Shown: positions 17,122 through 25,044 of the stretch, piece by piece
Layout: the number at the start of each line of letters is the position of its first letter
Position numbering within the stretch: position 1 is the first letter of the stretch
Assembly: GCA_963929535.1 (NCBI GenBank)
Contig: CAWVIZ010000005.1
Span: 1-64,000 of the forward strand
Reading direction: 5' to 3'
DNA length: 64,000 nt
From: Pullilachnospira sp963929535
GTDB taxonomy: Bacteria > Bacillota > Clostridia > Lachnospirales > Lachnospiraceae
Notes under the pieces: generated by a model
What the model was told of the DNA's origin: nothing
Databases searched by the model: none
What the model saw: the letters and a program-made list of their open reading frames with translations, nothing else
Made by a program: the position numbers and the translations under genes

Positions 17122-17169
17122 ATTGTGAATATGTACACAATGTTCATATATGTGCGCAATCCATATAAT
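17122..17169 (+). promoter_or_regulatory. Palindromic operator and promoter of the HTH gene at 17.2 kb
   Basis: ATTGTG-N8-CACAAT lies at 17122-17141 and is followed after 22 bases by TATAATTGTA (TATAAT 17164-17169). The HTH gene at 42.6 kb has exactly the same dyad, spacer and distance, so this is a likely shared operator. The 3' half-site abuts the -35 position (17141-17146). Confidence 0.6.
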
Positions 17170-17193
17170 TGTAATCACCATAGACAGAAGGCG

Positions 17194-17460
17194 GTGATTG
17201 CAATATTTAGTTTTGACCCCATGTGGGAGACGATGAGGAAAAAGGGAATATCGCAATATCAATTACTGATGAAGGAAGTGGTCGATCACAGCACGCTGCA
17301 GAGGCTGAAGAAAAATAAGAATGTTACACTGCTGACAGTAGATAAGATCTGTAAGGCGCTGGAATGTGATATCAGCCAGGTGGTCAGGCTCAGATATCCG
17401 GACGAACAGGAAGACGGGAGACTGGAAAAGGCTGAAGACGGGGAAAAAGGTGAGGAATAG
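17194..17460 (+). CDS. HTH_26/Cro-CI-type small regulator
   Basis: An 88-residue DNA-binding protein: PMWETMRKKGISQYQLLM, DHSTLQRLKKNKNVTLLTVD and ICKALECDISQVVRLRYPD give the four helices of the small Cro/CI-like family. The start is GTG 17194 rather than ATG 17221, because the paralogue at 42,628 keeps the same upstream residues (VI-I-S-aromatic-acidic-PMWETM) and the same GTG context with AAGG just before it. The tail after residue 68 is charged. It carries its own dyad operator and promoter. Confidence 0.8.
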   Translation: MIAIFSFDPMWETMRKKGISQYQLLMKEVVDHSTLQRLKKNKNVTLLTVDKICKALECDISQVVRLRYPDEQEDGRLEKAEDGEKGEE

Positions 17461-17497
17461 CGGGAATCCAAAGCTTTCGGGCATGCACGGGACTGAA

Positions 17498-17527
17498 GCC
17501 GATGCCCGCAAAGGAGCGGGCATCGGC
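17498..17527. terminator. Bidirectional hairpin between convergent genes
   Basis: Perfect 12-bp arms (17498-17509, 17516-17527) with a 6-base loop lie between the ends of the HTH gene and the DUF2812 gene. T-tracts are weak on both sides. Confidence 0.6.
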
Positions 17528-17537
17528 AGTACCTGCC

Positions 17538-18110
17538 CTAATCCTGCCGTTCTTCCCGGTTCAGAAGATATCTCTTTCTGGCAAAGCGGATAAAAACATA
17601 GAGATACAGCAGGAGTAGCAGAGAAAACAATATGGTAAGCACAAAAGAATCCGGATGTAAATTCCCACTGTCCAGAAACTGGATCTGAGTGATAAGCTGA
17701 GGCAGCAGGAGCAGGAAAAAGATCACCAGGAGAGGAATCATCCTGCGCTGGAATACCCGATCGATCAGTTCCAGACGGGAGCGGGAATCGCTGAAGATGG
17801 AGGGAAGTTCCTCCCCCTGAGAGCGGGGTTTCCGGAAATAGCTCCAGCCGTTGAATTCACAGATGTATTCCCAGCCGTAATCCTGAAACATCTGGAGATA
17901 ATATGCGTTGTCTGCAGGCGGTTCATCCGGAAAATCCAGCTGATAGCTCACATCCTCCGGCTCGCATGCCTCAAAATGATAGAAGCCCAGAAAAGTTACC
18001 CCCACAAGCTTCCAGCCCTCCCGGTGTCTGGCGTTCAGAAAGACAGCTTCTTCATCATAGTCGGCGATGGTATAGAAACGAAAGATTGTTTTACGCGTTT
18101 TCCCACTCAT
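17538..18110 (-). CDS. DUF2812 membrane protein
   Basis: A 190-residue protein with an N-terminal soluble domain (residues 1-95) typical of DUF2812: TIADYDEEAVFLNARHREGW, then YYLQMFQDYGWEYICEFNGW and SYFRKP. Two membrane helices follow at about residues 124-143 and 154-174. Proteins of this type sit beside PadR regulators in many Firmicutes; the role is unknown. The start overlaps the padR stop by 20 bases, so the two are co-translated. Confidence 0.85.
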   Translation of the reverse strand: MSGKTRKTIFRFYTIADYDEEAVFLNARHREGWKLVGVTFLGFYHFEACEPEDVSYQLDFPDEPPADNAYYLQMFQDYGWEYICEFNGWSYFRKPRSQGEELPSIFSDSRSRLELIDRVFQRRMIPLLVIFFLLLLPQLITQIQFLDSGNLHPDSFVLTILFSLLLLLYLYVFIRFARKRYLLNREERQD

Positions 18111-18453
18111 AATTCCACTCCCCTCTGCTGTTGTGGTAGAGCCGCTGAATCCTTTTCAGTTCCAGATCCAGGACCTGGGTGCCCAGCTCTGTGATCAGGT
18201 AATATTTTCGCTTTTCCGCTTCCCGGGTAAAGCGGATCAGACCGTCTTTTTCCATCTTAGCAAGACTGCCGTACATGGTTCCGGGGCTGATATTGATCTC
18301 TCCCCCGGTCATCTGGGAGACAGTCTGACTGATTTTGTAGCCGTGCATCTCTTCCTGAAGACAGAACAGGATATAGAAGCCCGTTTCCGTCATGGGAACG
18401 TATACCCGACGGATTTTTTCATCTAAGGTATCGAAACTTTTTGATCCATTCAT
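18091..18453 (-). CDS. PadR-family transcriptional regulator
   Basis: A 120-residue winged-helix repressor: TGFYILFCLQEEMHGYKISQ, then TGGEINISPGTMYGSLAKME and KDGLIRFTREAEKRKYYLIT are the characteristic PadR segments (helix-turn-helix and wing). ATG 18453 is chosen because AAAGGA lies 8 bases upstream; the frame is open 52 codons further into the promoter. Tandem palindromes in the promoter are likely autoregulatory sites. Such pairs often respond to small molecules or membrane stress, but the signal cannot be read from the sequence. Confidence 0.9.
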   Translation of the reverse strand: MNGSKSFDTLDEKIRRVYVPMTETGFYILFCLQEEMHGYKISQTVSQMTGGEINISPGTMYGSLAKMEKDGLIRFTREAEKRKYYLITELGTQVLDLELKRIQRLYHNSRGEWNYEWENA

Positions 18454-18510
18454 AGCAAAGATCCTTTCGCCTGCAGAGGGACACTCCCTCATTTTGATAT
18501 CAGCGATGTT

Positions 18511-18567
18511 ATATCGTGGTTCGATATATCGTATCTTTATTGTATCGCACTTCGATGTATGTGTCAA
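18511..18567 (-). promoter_or_regulatory. padR promoter with tandem operators
   Basis: On the - strand TTGACA (18567-18562) and TACAAT (18544-18539) are 17 bases apart. Two dyads are present: ATATCG-TGGTT-CGATAT (18511-18527) and ATCG-CACTT-CGAT (18544-18556), with centres 31 bp apart, about three helical turns. One overlaps the spacer and -10, the other the transcription start. Confidence 0.7.
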
Positions 18568-18585
18568 CAGATAAAGAAAAAACAG

Positions 18586-18614
18586 TTGACAGAATATGAT
18601 CCCGTGCATATAAT
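18586..18614 (+). promoter_or_regulatory. Strong promoter of the T-box leader
   Basis: A perfect consensus promoter: TTGACA (18586-18591), 17 bases, TATAAT (18609-18614). It is divergent from and close to the padR promoter. Confidence 0.85.
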
Positions 18615-18629
18615 AGACACTATCAATAG

Positions 18630-19040
18630 CAAAACCGATGAGAAAGAGAAGTAAGCCTTAGAAGAAATCACAGAGAGCGGCAGGTGGTGGGATTGCCGTA
18701 TGGATTTTAAAGCTGAATGGACTTTCGAGGGCGGCCCGAAGTCAAAGACCCCGCAGCAAGCTACGGGGCATCAAACTTGCAGCGCAAGCAGAGCTGCGGG
18801 GTATCTGACCCTCGCGGCAGTCGCCAAATGGACATGCAAGCATGTCCGCTTGGCTCGTTGCCCGCGGGAATGAAAAGAGTAGGCGTCGCCGGGAACCGAA
18901 CCCGTTATCAATCAGGAGCGTATGTTAGTACGTGAGAAAGAGGGCGAATCGCCAATTTGAGTGGTACCGCGATAATAAAAGTGTTTTATTACCGTCTCAA
19001 GCATTGATGCTTGAAGCAGTAATAAAGCACTTTTTTTTTC
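18630..19040 (+). promoter_or_regulatory. T-box riboswitch, tryptophan-type, with repeat insertion
   Basis: A T-box leader senses uncharged tRNA and switches between terminator and antiterminator. Stem I runs from about 18636 to 18738 and contains AGAGAGCGG, GGTGGGATTGCC and the specifier region with TGG (Trp) at 18718-18720 in GAATGGACT. The GAGTAGGCGTCGCC and CCGTTATC segments lie at 18878-18909, the T-box TGAGTGGTACCGCG at 18958-18971, and the terminator arms at 18977-18992 and 19019-19032 followed by nine T. A 134-bp dispersed repeat (18739-18872) separates stem I from the rest, making the leader unusually long. The Trp specifier fits the transporter downstream. Confidence 0.88.
18739..18872 (+). 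repeat. Dispersed modular repeat, copy A (no internal unit)
   Basis: This copy starts at AAGTCAAAGACCCCGCAGC, includes a GGACATGCAAGCATGTCC palindrome (18831-18848) and ends at GCCCGCGGGAAT. The same two ends flank copies B (50.8-51.04 kb, reverse) and C (59.1-59.37 kb), but here the internal ~51-bp units are absent. It lies inside the T-box leader. Confidence 0.85.
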
Positions 19041-19189
19041 GCAGGAAACCGGATTCTCTGGTAAAGGGAGATCGCTTTGCGGGAATCGTACGGAGGCGGA
19101 ATGGAAGCTGCCGTCTTTGCGGCTGGGTTTTCGGTATTTGCGGGATAGTGAAAATTTCCATACAGATCTTAGACAGGAGGAAAAGTGAA

Positions 19190-20209
19190 ATGAAAAAGAA
19201 AGCGGTATCTATGATGTTGGCAGCAGTGATGATGATGGCTATGGCCGGCTGCGGAGCGAATACCCAGGCCTCAGCAAAGAGCTCTTCCGGGGAGCCGTCC
19301 TATACCATAGGAATCTCTCAGTTTGCGGAGCACGGATCTCTGGACAATTGCAGGGAAGGATTTCTGGAAGGTCTGAAGGAGGAAGGGATCGAAGAGGGAA
19401 AGAACCTGACGGTGAAGGTCAGCAATGCCGATTCCGACATGGGAACCGCAGCGCAGATAGCCCAGAGCTTCGTGGGGGATAAAGTGGATCTGCTCTGCGC
19501 CATCGCGACTCCCAGCGCCCAGGCTGCTTATAATGCGGCTATGGACGCAGACGTTCCGGTAGTATACACTGCGGTTACCAATCCTGAGGAAGCGGAGCTG
19601 GCGGATGCGGATAAGAATCCGGTGGGGGCTGTCACCGGAACCAGCGATCAGCTTCCGGTGGAAGCTCAGCTTCAGATGATCCGGGAGCTGCTGCCCGATG
19701 CGAAAACCATTGGAATCCTTTACACTACCAGCGAAGCGAATTCAGTGTACAGTATCAGCCAGTATGAGAAGCTGGTGGGAGAGTATGGATTTGAGCTGGA
19801 GACGGCGGGGATCACCAGTACTTCGGAGATTTCCCTGGCAGCGGCGGATCTGCTGGATAAAGTGGATTGTCTGACAAATCTTACGGATAATACGGTGGTC
19901 AGCGCCCTTCCCACCATTCTGGCAGCGGCCAATGAGAAAAACATTCCGGTATTCGGCAGTGAGATCGAACAGGTGAAGATCGGCTGCCTGGCGGCCGAGG
20001 GATTGGATTATGTGAATCTTGGAAAGGAAACCGGGAAAATGGCGGCCCAGATCCTGAAAGGAGAGGCCAGCGCCCAGGAAATGCCGTACCAGCTCCTGAC
20101 GGAAAGCAGCCTGTATATCAACCAGGCAGTGGCGGATAATCTGGGGATCTCCATTCCGGACTCCATGACGGAAGAGGCAGTGGAAATTTTTGAGGAGATC
20201 ACTGAATAA
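19190..20209 (+). CDS. trpX: Tryptophan-type ABC transporter substrate-binding lipoprotein
   Basis: A 339-residue extracellular binding protein of the ABC_sub_bind family. The lipoprotein signal is MKKKAVSMMLAAVMMMAMAGC with the lipobox cysteine at residue 21. The mature part starts with YTIGISQFAEHGSLDNCREG, typical of the TrpX group. ATG 19190 has AGGAGG 9 bases upstream. It is the first gene of a binding protein-permease-ATPase operon behind a tryptophan T-box, so tryptophan import, switched on when tRNA-Trp is uncharged, is a good inference. The substrate is not proven. Confidence 0.88.
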   Translation: MKKKAVSMMLAAVMMMAMAGCGANTQASAKSSSGEPSYTIGISQFAEHGSLDNCREGFLEGLKEEGIEEGKNLTVKVSNADSDMGTAAQIAQSFVGDKVDLLCAIATPSAQAAYNAAMDADVPVVYTAVTNPEEAELADADKNPVGAVTGTSDQLPVEAQLQMIRELLPDAKTIGILYTTSEANSVYSISQYEKLVGEYGFELETAGITSTSEISLAAADLLDKVDCLTNLTDNTVVSALPTILAAANEKNIPVFGSEIEQVKIGCLAAEGLDYVNLGKETGKMAAQILKGEASAQEMPYQLLTESSLYINQAVADNLGISIPDSMTEEAVEIFEEITE

Positions 20210-20272
20210 AAGGAAGGCCGGACTGTCATCAGCAGTAAGGCAGACAGTAAGAATGATGCGGGAGGGAGCAGA

Positions 20273-21181
20273 ATGGATTTTTTGATCACAATTATAGAAC
20301 AGGGCCTGATCTACGGCATTCTGGCGCTGGGAATTTATATCACATATAAGATACTGGATTTTCCGGATCTGACGGTGGACGGGAGCTTTCCCCTGGGAGC
20401 GGCGGTCACGGCGGCGCTGATCACCCGGGGAGTGAACCCTTACCTGACGCTTCCTCTGTCTTTTCTGGCTGGTGTGGCGGCAGGCGTCTGTACCGGGCTG
20501 ATCCATGTGAAATGCAAAGTGAGGGATCTGCTGTCGGGAATTATCATGATGACGGCGTTGTATACCGTGAACCTGATGGTGGCGGGGACCAACAATGTAC
20601 CGCTGTTTTCCCAGGAGACCATCTTTAAAAACTCCATGCTGGAGGGGATTTTCGGGGAGGAGATCCCCGGATATGTGACCATCGTGGTGATCCTGATCGT
20701 GGTGATCATCTGTAAGCTCCTGCTGGATTTTTACCTGAAGACCAAGTCCGGTTATCTGCTCCGTGCAGTGGGAGACAACGATAATCTGGTAACTTCTCTG
20801 GCCAAAGACAAAGGAAATGTGAAGATCCTGGGACTGGCCATTGCCAATGGTCTGGTAGCTCTGGGCGGAAGCGTATTCTGCCAGGAGGAAAAGGTTTTTG
20901 ATATTTCCGTGGGTACCGGATCCATGGTGATCGGACTGGCCAGCGTGATTATCGGCATCAGTCTTCTGAAAAAACTGACCTTTGTGAAAGCTACCACGGC
21001 GGTATTTGTGGGAGCGATCATTTATAAGGCCTGTGTAGCGGTGGCGATCAAGTTTTTCGAACCCCGGGCCATGAAACTGATAACAGCGGTTCTGTTCCTG
21101 GTGATCCTGATCGTCAGCATAGAGAGAAAGCAGAAGATCAGAAAGAGCCTGGACGGCGCGGAAGGAGGAGCCCATGCTTGA
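20273..21181 (+). CDS. trpY: ABC transporter permease of the tryptophan-type importer
   Basis: A 302-residue membrane protein with eight or nine hydrophobic segments, starting MDFLITIIEQGLIYGILALG. The YKILDFPDLTVDGSFPLGAA segment near residues 25-45 is typical of the branched-chain-type permeases (BPD_transp_2 superfamily) paired with ABC_sub_bind proteins. It lies 63 bases after trpX and overlaps the ATPase gene by 8 bases. Confidence 0.88.
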   Translation: MDFLITIIEQGLIYGILALGIYITYKILDFPDLTVDGSFPLGAAVTAALITRGVNPYLTLPLSFLAGVAAGVCTGLIHVKCKVRDLLSGIIMMTALYTVNLMVAGTNNVPLFSQETIFKNSMLEGIFGEEIPGYVTIVVILIVVIICKLLLDFYLKTKSGYLLRAVGDNDNLVTSLAKDKGNVKILGLAIANGLVALGGSVFCQEEKVFDISVGTGSMVIGLASVIIGISLLKKLTFVKATTAVFVGAIIYKACVAVAIKFFEPRAMKLITAVLFLVILIVSIERKQKIRKSLDGAEGGAHA

Positions 21182-21947
21182 ATTACAGCACATTGATAAA
21201 TATTACAATCCGGGAACGGTGAATGAGATGTGCCTGTTCCGGGATTTCAGCCTGACAGTGGAGGATGGTCAGTTTGTCTCAGTGGTGGGAAGCAACGGTT
21301 CCGGCAAGACCTCCATGCTGAACCTGATCTGCGGCAGCATCGACCTGGACGGAGGAGCCATCCTTATCGATGGGCGCGATATCACAAAAGAAAAGGAATA
21401 CAAACGGCTGCGGCGCATCGGAAGAGTCTACCAGAATCCGGCGCTGGGAACCTGCCCCAACATGACGATCCTGGAAAATATGGCCATGGCGGACAACAAA
21501 GGGAAATTTTTCGGGCTCGGAAGAGGCACTGACAGATCCAGGATCGGTGCTTACCGGGAAATGCTGGCCCAACTGAATCTTGGTCTGGAAGATAAGATGA
21601 ATGTGAAGGTGGGGAGCCTTTCCGGCGGTCAGCGGCAGGCAATGTCCCTGCTGATGTCAACCATGACGCCCATTGATTTCCTGATCCTGGATGAGCATAC
21701 CGCGGCGCTGGATCCCAAGACTGCGGAGCTGATCATGGAACTCACTGACAGGATTGTGAGGGAAAAGAAGCTGACCACCATTATGGTGACCCACAACCTG
21801 CGGTATGCGGTGGAATATGGGGACCGTCTTCTGATGCTGCACCAGGGGCATGCCGTGATGGATGTGTCCGGGCAGGAAAAACAGTCTCTGAAGGTGGAGG
21901 AGATCCTGGACAAATTCAATGAGATCAGCATCGAGTGCGGGAACTGA
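21174..21947 (+). CDS. trpZ: ABC transporter ATPase of the tryptophan-type importer
   Basis: A 257-residue ATPase with Walker A GSNGSGKTS (about residues 39-47), the signature LSGGQRQAMSLL, Walker B FLILDEHTAALD, and the H-loop in VTHNLRYAVE. It energises uptake of the trpX ligand on the cytoplasmic face. The ATG at 21174 follows GAAGGAGGAG and overlaps the permease gene, and the next gene converges 16 bases past its stop. Confidence 0.9.
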   Translation: MLELQHIDKYYNPGTVNEMCLFRDFSLTVEDGQFVSVVGSNGSGKTSMLNLICGSIDLDGGAILIDGRDITKEKEYKRLRRIGRVYQNPALGTCPNMTILENMAMADNKGKFFGLGRGTDRSRIGAYREMLAQLNLGLEDKMNVKVGSLSGGQRQAMSLLMSTMTPIDFLILDEHTAALDPKTAELIMELTDRIVREKKLTTIMVTHNLRYAVEYGDRLLMLHQGHAVMDVSGQEKQSLKVEEILDKFNEISIECGN

Positions 21948-21963
21948 GGGGCTTTTTCAGGGA

Positions 21964-22821
21964 TCAGCCTGCCCGCAGATAACGGATTGCGGACAGGGCG
22001 GCCCTGGCCCCTTCTCCTACAGCCACAGAAACCTGAAGGATCCCTCCGATGCAGTCGCCGGCGGCGAATACCCCGGGAAGCCCGGTGGACATCTGTTCAT
22101 TCACCACGATCCGGTTATCTTCCAGGGGGATCCCCAGTTTTCTGGCCAGATCGCTACCCTTGGCAGTTCCCAGAGCCACGAACAGGCAGGCCGCTTCCAG
22201 GGAAGTGCCATCGGCCAGCAGGATTTTTTCCATCCGGTCCTCTCCGGACAGTTCCCGCACCGGTGTGGTACACACGGTGACCTCCGGGGGAAACTGGGCC
22301 GAGGGTTCCGCTCCGTTGGTGAGCAGAGTCACCTGTCCGGTGACGGGCAGAAGCTCCCGGACCTCATGAAGGGCATACTCTCCGCTTCCCAAAACTGCCA
22401 CATCCCTTCCTCTGTAAAGAAAGGCATCACAGACGGCACAGTAGCTGACGCCTTTCCCCTCCAGCCGGTCCAGATTCCGGATGGGGACCATTTTCCGGGA
22501 AGTTCCGGTGGTAAGGATGATGGAGCGGGCTTCCAGCTGGTCCCGGGCGGTGGTGAGCGTATAGCTGCCGTCCCAGGAAATCCCCACCACCTCATCCTGC
22601 CATACTTCTCCGCCCAGTTCCCGAACCTGGGCTTTGCCTGTCTCTACAAGCTGATGACCGGATATCGGCTTTTCCAGTCCAAAGTAATTCTGAATGAGCT
22701 CAGCCTTTTCCAGAGCTCCGTTATCCTTCCCGATCACTGTAACGGAATATCCCGCCCGTAAAAGATACAGTGCGGCGGAAAGTCCCGCCGGACCGTTTCC
22801 TATGATAGCTGCGTCCTGCAT
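21964..22821 (-). CDS. Thioredoxin-reductase-like flavoprotein
   Basis: A 285-residue FAD protein with the N-terminal IIGNGPAGLSAALYL dinucleotide motif, the disulfide CAVC at residues 128-131, and the C-terminal TGLPGVFAAGDCIGG FAD motif. It is shorter than standard TrxB (about 310), and the NADPH-binding motif reads GSGEYALHE instead of GGGDSAVEE, so pyridine nucleotide binding may differ, as in ferredoxin-dependent or NADPH-independent relatives. It stands alone, convergent with trpZ. The electron donor and acceptor cannot be told from context. Confidence 0.85.
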   Translation of the reverse strand: MQDAAIIGNGPAGLSAALYLLRAGYSVTVIGKDNGALEKAELIQNYFGLEKPISGHQLVETGKAQVRELGGEVWQDEVVGISWDGSYTLTTARDQLEARSIILTTGTSRKMVPIRNLDRLEGKGVSYCAVCDAFLYRGRDVAVLGSGEYALHEVRELLPVTGQVTLLTNGAEPSAQFPPEVTVCTTPVRELSGEDRMEKILLADGTSLEAACLFVALGTAKGSDLARKLGIPLEDNRIVVNEQMSTGLPGVFAAGDCIGGILQVSVAVGEGARAALSAIRYLRAG

Positions 22822-23128
22822 GACAGTTACCTCCTGAAATTTTTACCTGACTCCCGCGGCAGCCAGGCGGATGTGCAAGCCTGATGCCAGGCTGCCTGAA
22901 GCGGGGGCTTTGACTGTACGAAACAGTTCCAGTCTGCCTTATGATTTTTCCGGCTGCTGAATTCTTACTATATAATATAGGCAAAAACCGGTGAAATGAT
23001 ATCGGTTTTGTGACCGGGTTACATTTGCGGAGTGGATTGCTTTTTTGGGAGATCCATACTATCATAAAATGGATATGAGTGATGGCTGCCGGGGGGCACG
23101 CGGGAATAAAACAGGATGGTTGGATGAT
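22822..23128. other. Gap with inverted repeat between divergent genes
   Basis: The 307-base gap holds an inverted repeat (GGCAGCC near 22857 facing GGCTGCC near 22888) and AT-rich sequence with TATAAT at 22971-22976. TTGCTT (23037-23042) and TATCAT (23060-23065), 17 bases apart, are a weak promoter for the NUDIX gene. No gene was seen. Confidence 0.4.
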
Positions 23129-23752
23129 ATGAAGGAAAAAAATGAAAAGTGGCTGGACTGGGCTATTGAGCTGCAGAGCCTTGCGCAGGCCGGACTGACC
23201 TACGGGCGGGATGTGTATGACAGAGAGCGGTACCAGAGGATTCGTGAGATTTCGGCGGAGATGGTGTCCTATAAGACAGAGATACCGGTGGACAAGGTGA
23301 AAGATCTGTTCTGCAATGAAACGGGATATCAGACGCCGAAGCTGGACACAAGAGCGGCTGTTTTTAAGGAGGACAGGATCCTTCTGGTCAGGGAAAATGA
23401 CGGGAAATGGTCGCTGCCCGGAGGATGGGTGGATGTGAATGTATCTGTGAAGGAAAATACCATTAAGGAAGTGAAAGAGGAAGCCGGATTGGATGTGACT
23501 GCTGACAGGATCATTGCGGTGCAGGACAGGAATAAGCATAACCTTCCTGTATACGCCTATGGCATATGCAAGATTTTTGTGCTCTGCACTGTTTTGGGAG
23601 GAGAATTTCAGAGAAACACAGAAACCACGGGATCCGGCTATTTTGCCCGGAATGAGCTGCCCCGGCTGGCGGAGGAGAAAAATACAGAGGAACAGATTGA
23701 TCTGTGCTTCCGGGCATACAGGGAAAAGAACTGGGAGACACAGTTTGACTGA
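23129..23752 (+). CDS. NUDIX hydrolase with N-terminal helical domain
   Basis: NUDIX enzymes cut nucleoside diphosphates linked to another group. Residues 1-65 of this 207-residue protein form the helical N-terminal domain seen in a Firmicutes ADP-ribose/FAD pyrophosphatase-like group (WLDWAIELQSLAQAGLTYG). The NUDIX box lies near residue 98: GGWVDVNVSVKEN followed by KEVKEEAGLDV; the REUXEE part is present as KEVKEE, while the first Glu of the box is replaced, as is common in this subgroup. I chose ATG 23129 because the domain begins there; the ribosome binding site is weak, and the frame is open to TTG 23045. Confidence 0.85.
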   Translation: MKEKNEKWLDWAIELQSLAQAGLTYGRDVYDRERYQRIREISAEMVSYKTEIPVDKVKDLFCNETGYQTPKLDTRAAVFKEDRILLVRENDGKWSLPGGWVDVNVSVKENTIKEVKEEAGLDVTADRIIAVQDRNKHNLPVYAYGICKIFVLCTVLGGEFQRNTETTGSGYFARNELPRLAEEKNTEEQIDLCFRAYREKNWETQFD

Positions 23753-23871
23753 GCGGCGCAGGGCGCGGCTGCCTGAGAAGGATGGCAGTGAAGCCGGAGG
23801 GATGCACTGTAACGGAGAAGGAACCGCCCCTGGGAAATGTTTTCGGAAGCCTCAAAAAGAAAGGATATTTT

Positions 23872-25023
23872 ATGACCACAGAAAGATTATATTATCAGGA
23901 CGCGTATCAGAAGGAATTTGACGGCACTGTACTGGAGTGCAGGAGGAGCCAAAAGGGATGGGAGATCCGTCTGGACCGGACGGCTTTTTATCCGGAAGGA
24001 GGAGGACAGCCCTGCGATATTGGAACACTGGATCAGATTCCGGTGGAGGACGTCCAGGAAAAGGACGGAGAGATCTGGCATTTTGTGAGTGAGCCTGTGG
24101 AAAGCGGCACGCCGGTGCATGGGAAGATCTGCTGGGAAAGGAGATTTGATCTGATGCAGCAGCATTCGGGGGAGCATATTGTCAGCGGACTGATCCACGA
24201 AAAATATGGCTGCGACAATATCGGATTTCATATGGGGCCGGAGCTGATCACCATCAATTTTAACGGGGAGATCCCGCCGGAGGGACTGGAGGAGATCGAA
24301 CAGAGGGCTAACCGGTATGTGTGGGAAAACCGGCCCACAGAGATCTCCTGGCCGTCGGCTGCCCAGCTGGAGAAGATCCCCTACCGGAGTAAAAAAGAGC
24401 TGGAGGGGGATGTGCGGATCGTCACCTATCCGGGGGCGGATATCTGTGCATGCTGCGGAATCCATGTGGCGCATTCCGGTGAGATCGGACAGATCATGCT
24501 GGTATCTTCCCAGCGGGCCAAGGGCGGTACCCAGGTGGAGATGCTCTGCGGCCGGAGAGCGCTGCGCTTTTCCAATGAGATGAAGACACAAAACCGGAAA
24601 ATATCGGTGCTGCTGTCCGCAAAGCTGAAGGAGACAGCTCAGGCGGTGGAAAAACTGAATCAGGAATATCAGCAGACCAAATTCCGTCTGGTGGGAATGG
24701 AGCTGGAGCGTTTTGCGTCTATTGCGGAAAATCTGAGAGGGAAGGGAGACCAGCTGATTTTTCAGGAAGACCTGGCTCCTGACAGTGTTCGGAAGCTGGC
24801 GGCTGGGGTGATGGAGACCTGTAAAGGCCGGTGCGCCGTATTTTCCGGAAAGGACGGGGAGGGGTACCGCTATGCTGTGGGACTGGAGAATGGCGATCTG
24901 CGGGAGTGGACCAGAAGGATGAATCAGGCGCTGCAGGGAAGAGGCGGAGGAAAGCCTTTCTTCGTACAGGGATCGGTACAGGCCACCCGGGAGGAGATCG
25001 AGGCATTTTTCCGGGAAAACTAA
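23872..25023 (+). CDS. Alanyl-tRNA editing protein, AlaX-L type
   Basis: This trans-editing enzyme removes Ser or Gly wrongly joined to tRNA-Ala. The 383-residue protein has the TRAF-like start (FYPEGGGQPCDIG), the zinc ligands HSGEH (H98, H102) and the CCGIH cysteine/histidine pair near residue 200, and a C-terminal DHHA1-like region that contains FSGKDGEGYRYAVG. These are the features of the long AlaX form. ATG 23872 follows AAAGGATATTTT and gives the family N-terminus. The next gene, nrdG-like, follows after 21 bases, suggesting one transcript. Confidence 0.93.
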   Translation: MTTERLYYQDAYQKEFDGTVLECRRSQKGWEIRLDRTAFYPEGGGQPCDIGTLDQIPVEDVQEKDGEIWHFVSEPVESGTPVHGKICWERRFDLMQQHSGEHIVSGLIHEKYGCDNIGFHMGPELITINFNGEIPPEGLEEIEQRANRYVWENRPTEISWPSAAQLEKIPYRSKKELEGDVRIVTYPGADICACCGIHVAHSGEIGQIMLVSSQRAKGGTQVEMLCGRRALRFSNEMKTQNRKISVLLSAKLKETAQAVEKLNQEYQQTKFRLVGMELERFASIAENLRGKGDQLIFQEDLAPDSVRKLAAGVMETCKGRCAVFSGKDGEGYRYAVGLENGDLREWTRRMNQALQGRGGGKPFFVQGSVQATREEIEAFFREN

Positions 25024-25044
25024 GAGGACGGGAGAGGTGCTGAT

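Noticed and set aside
19742..21193. 483-codon - strand frame over the trpXYZ operon
   Set aside because: Antisense of well-defined ABC transporter genes; no start signal or family match.
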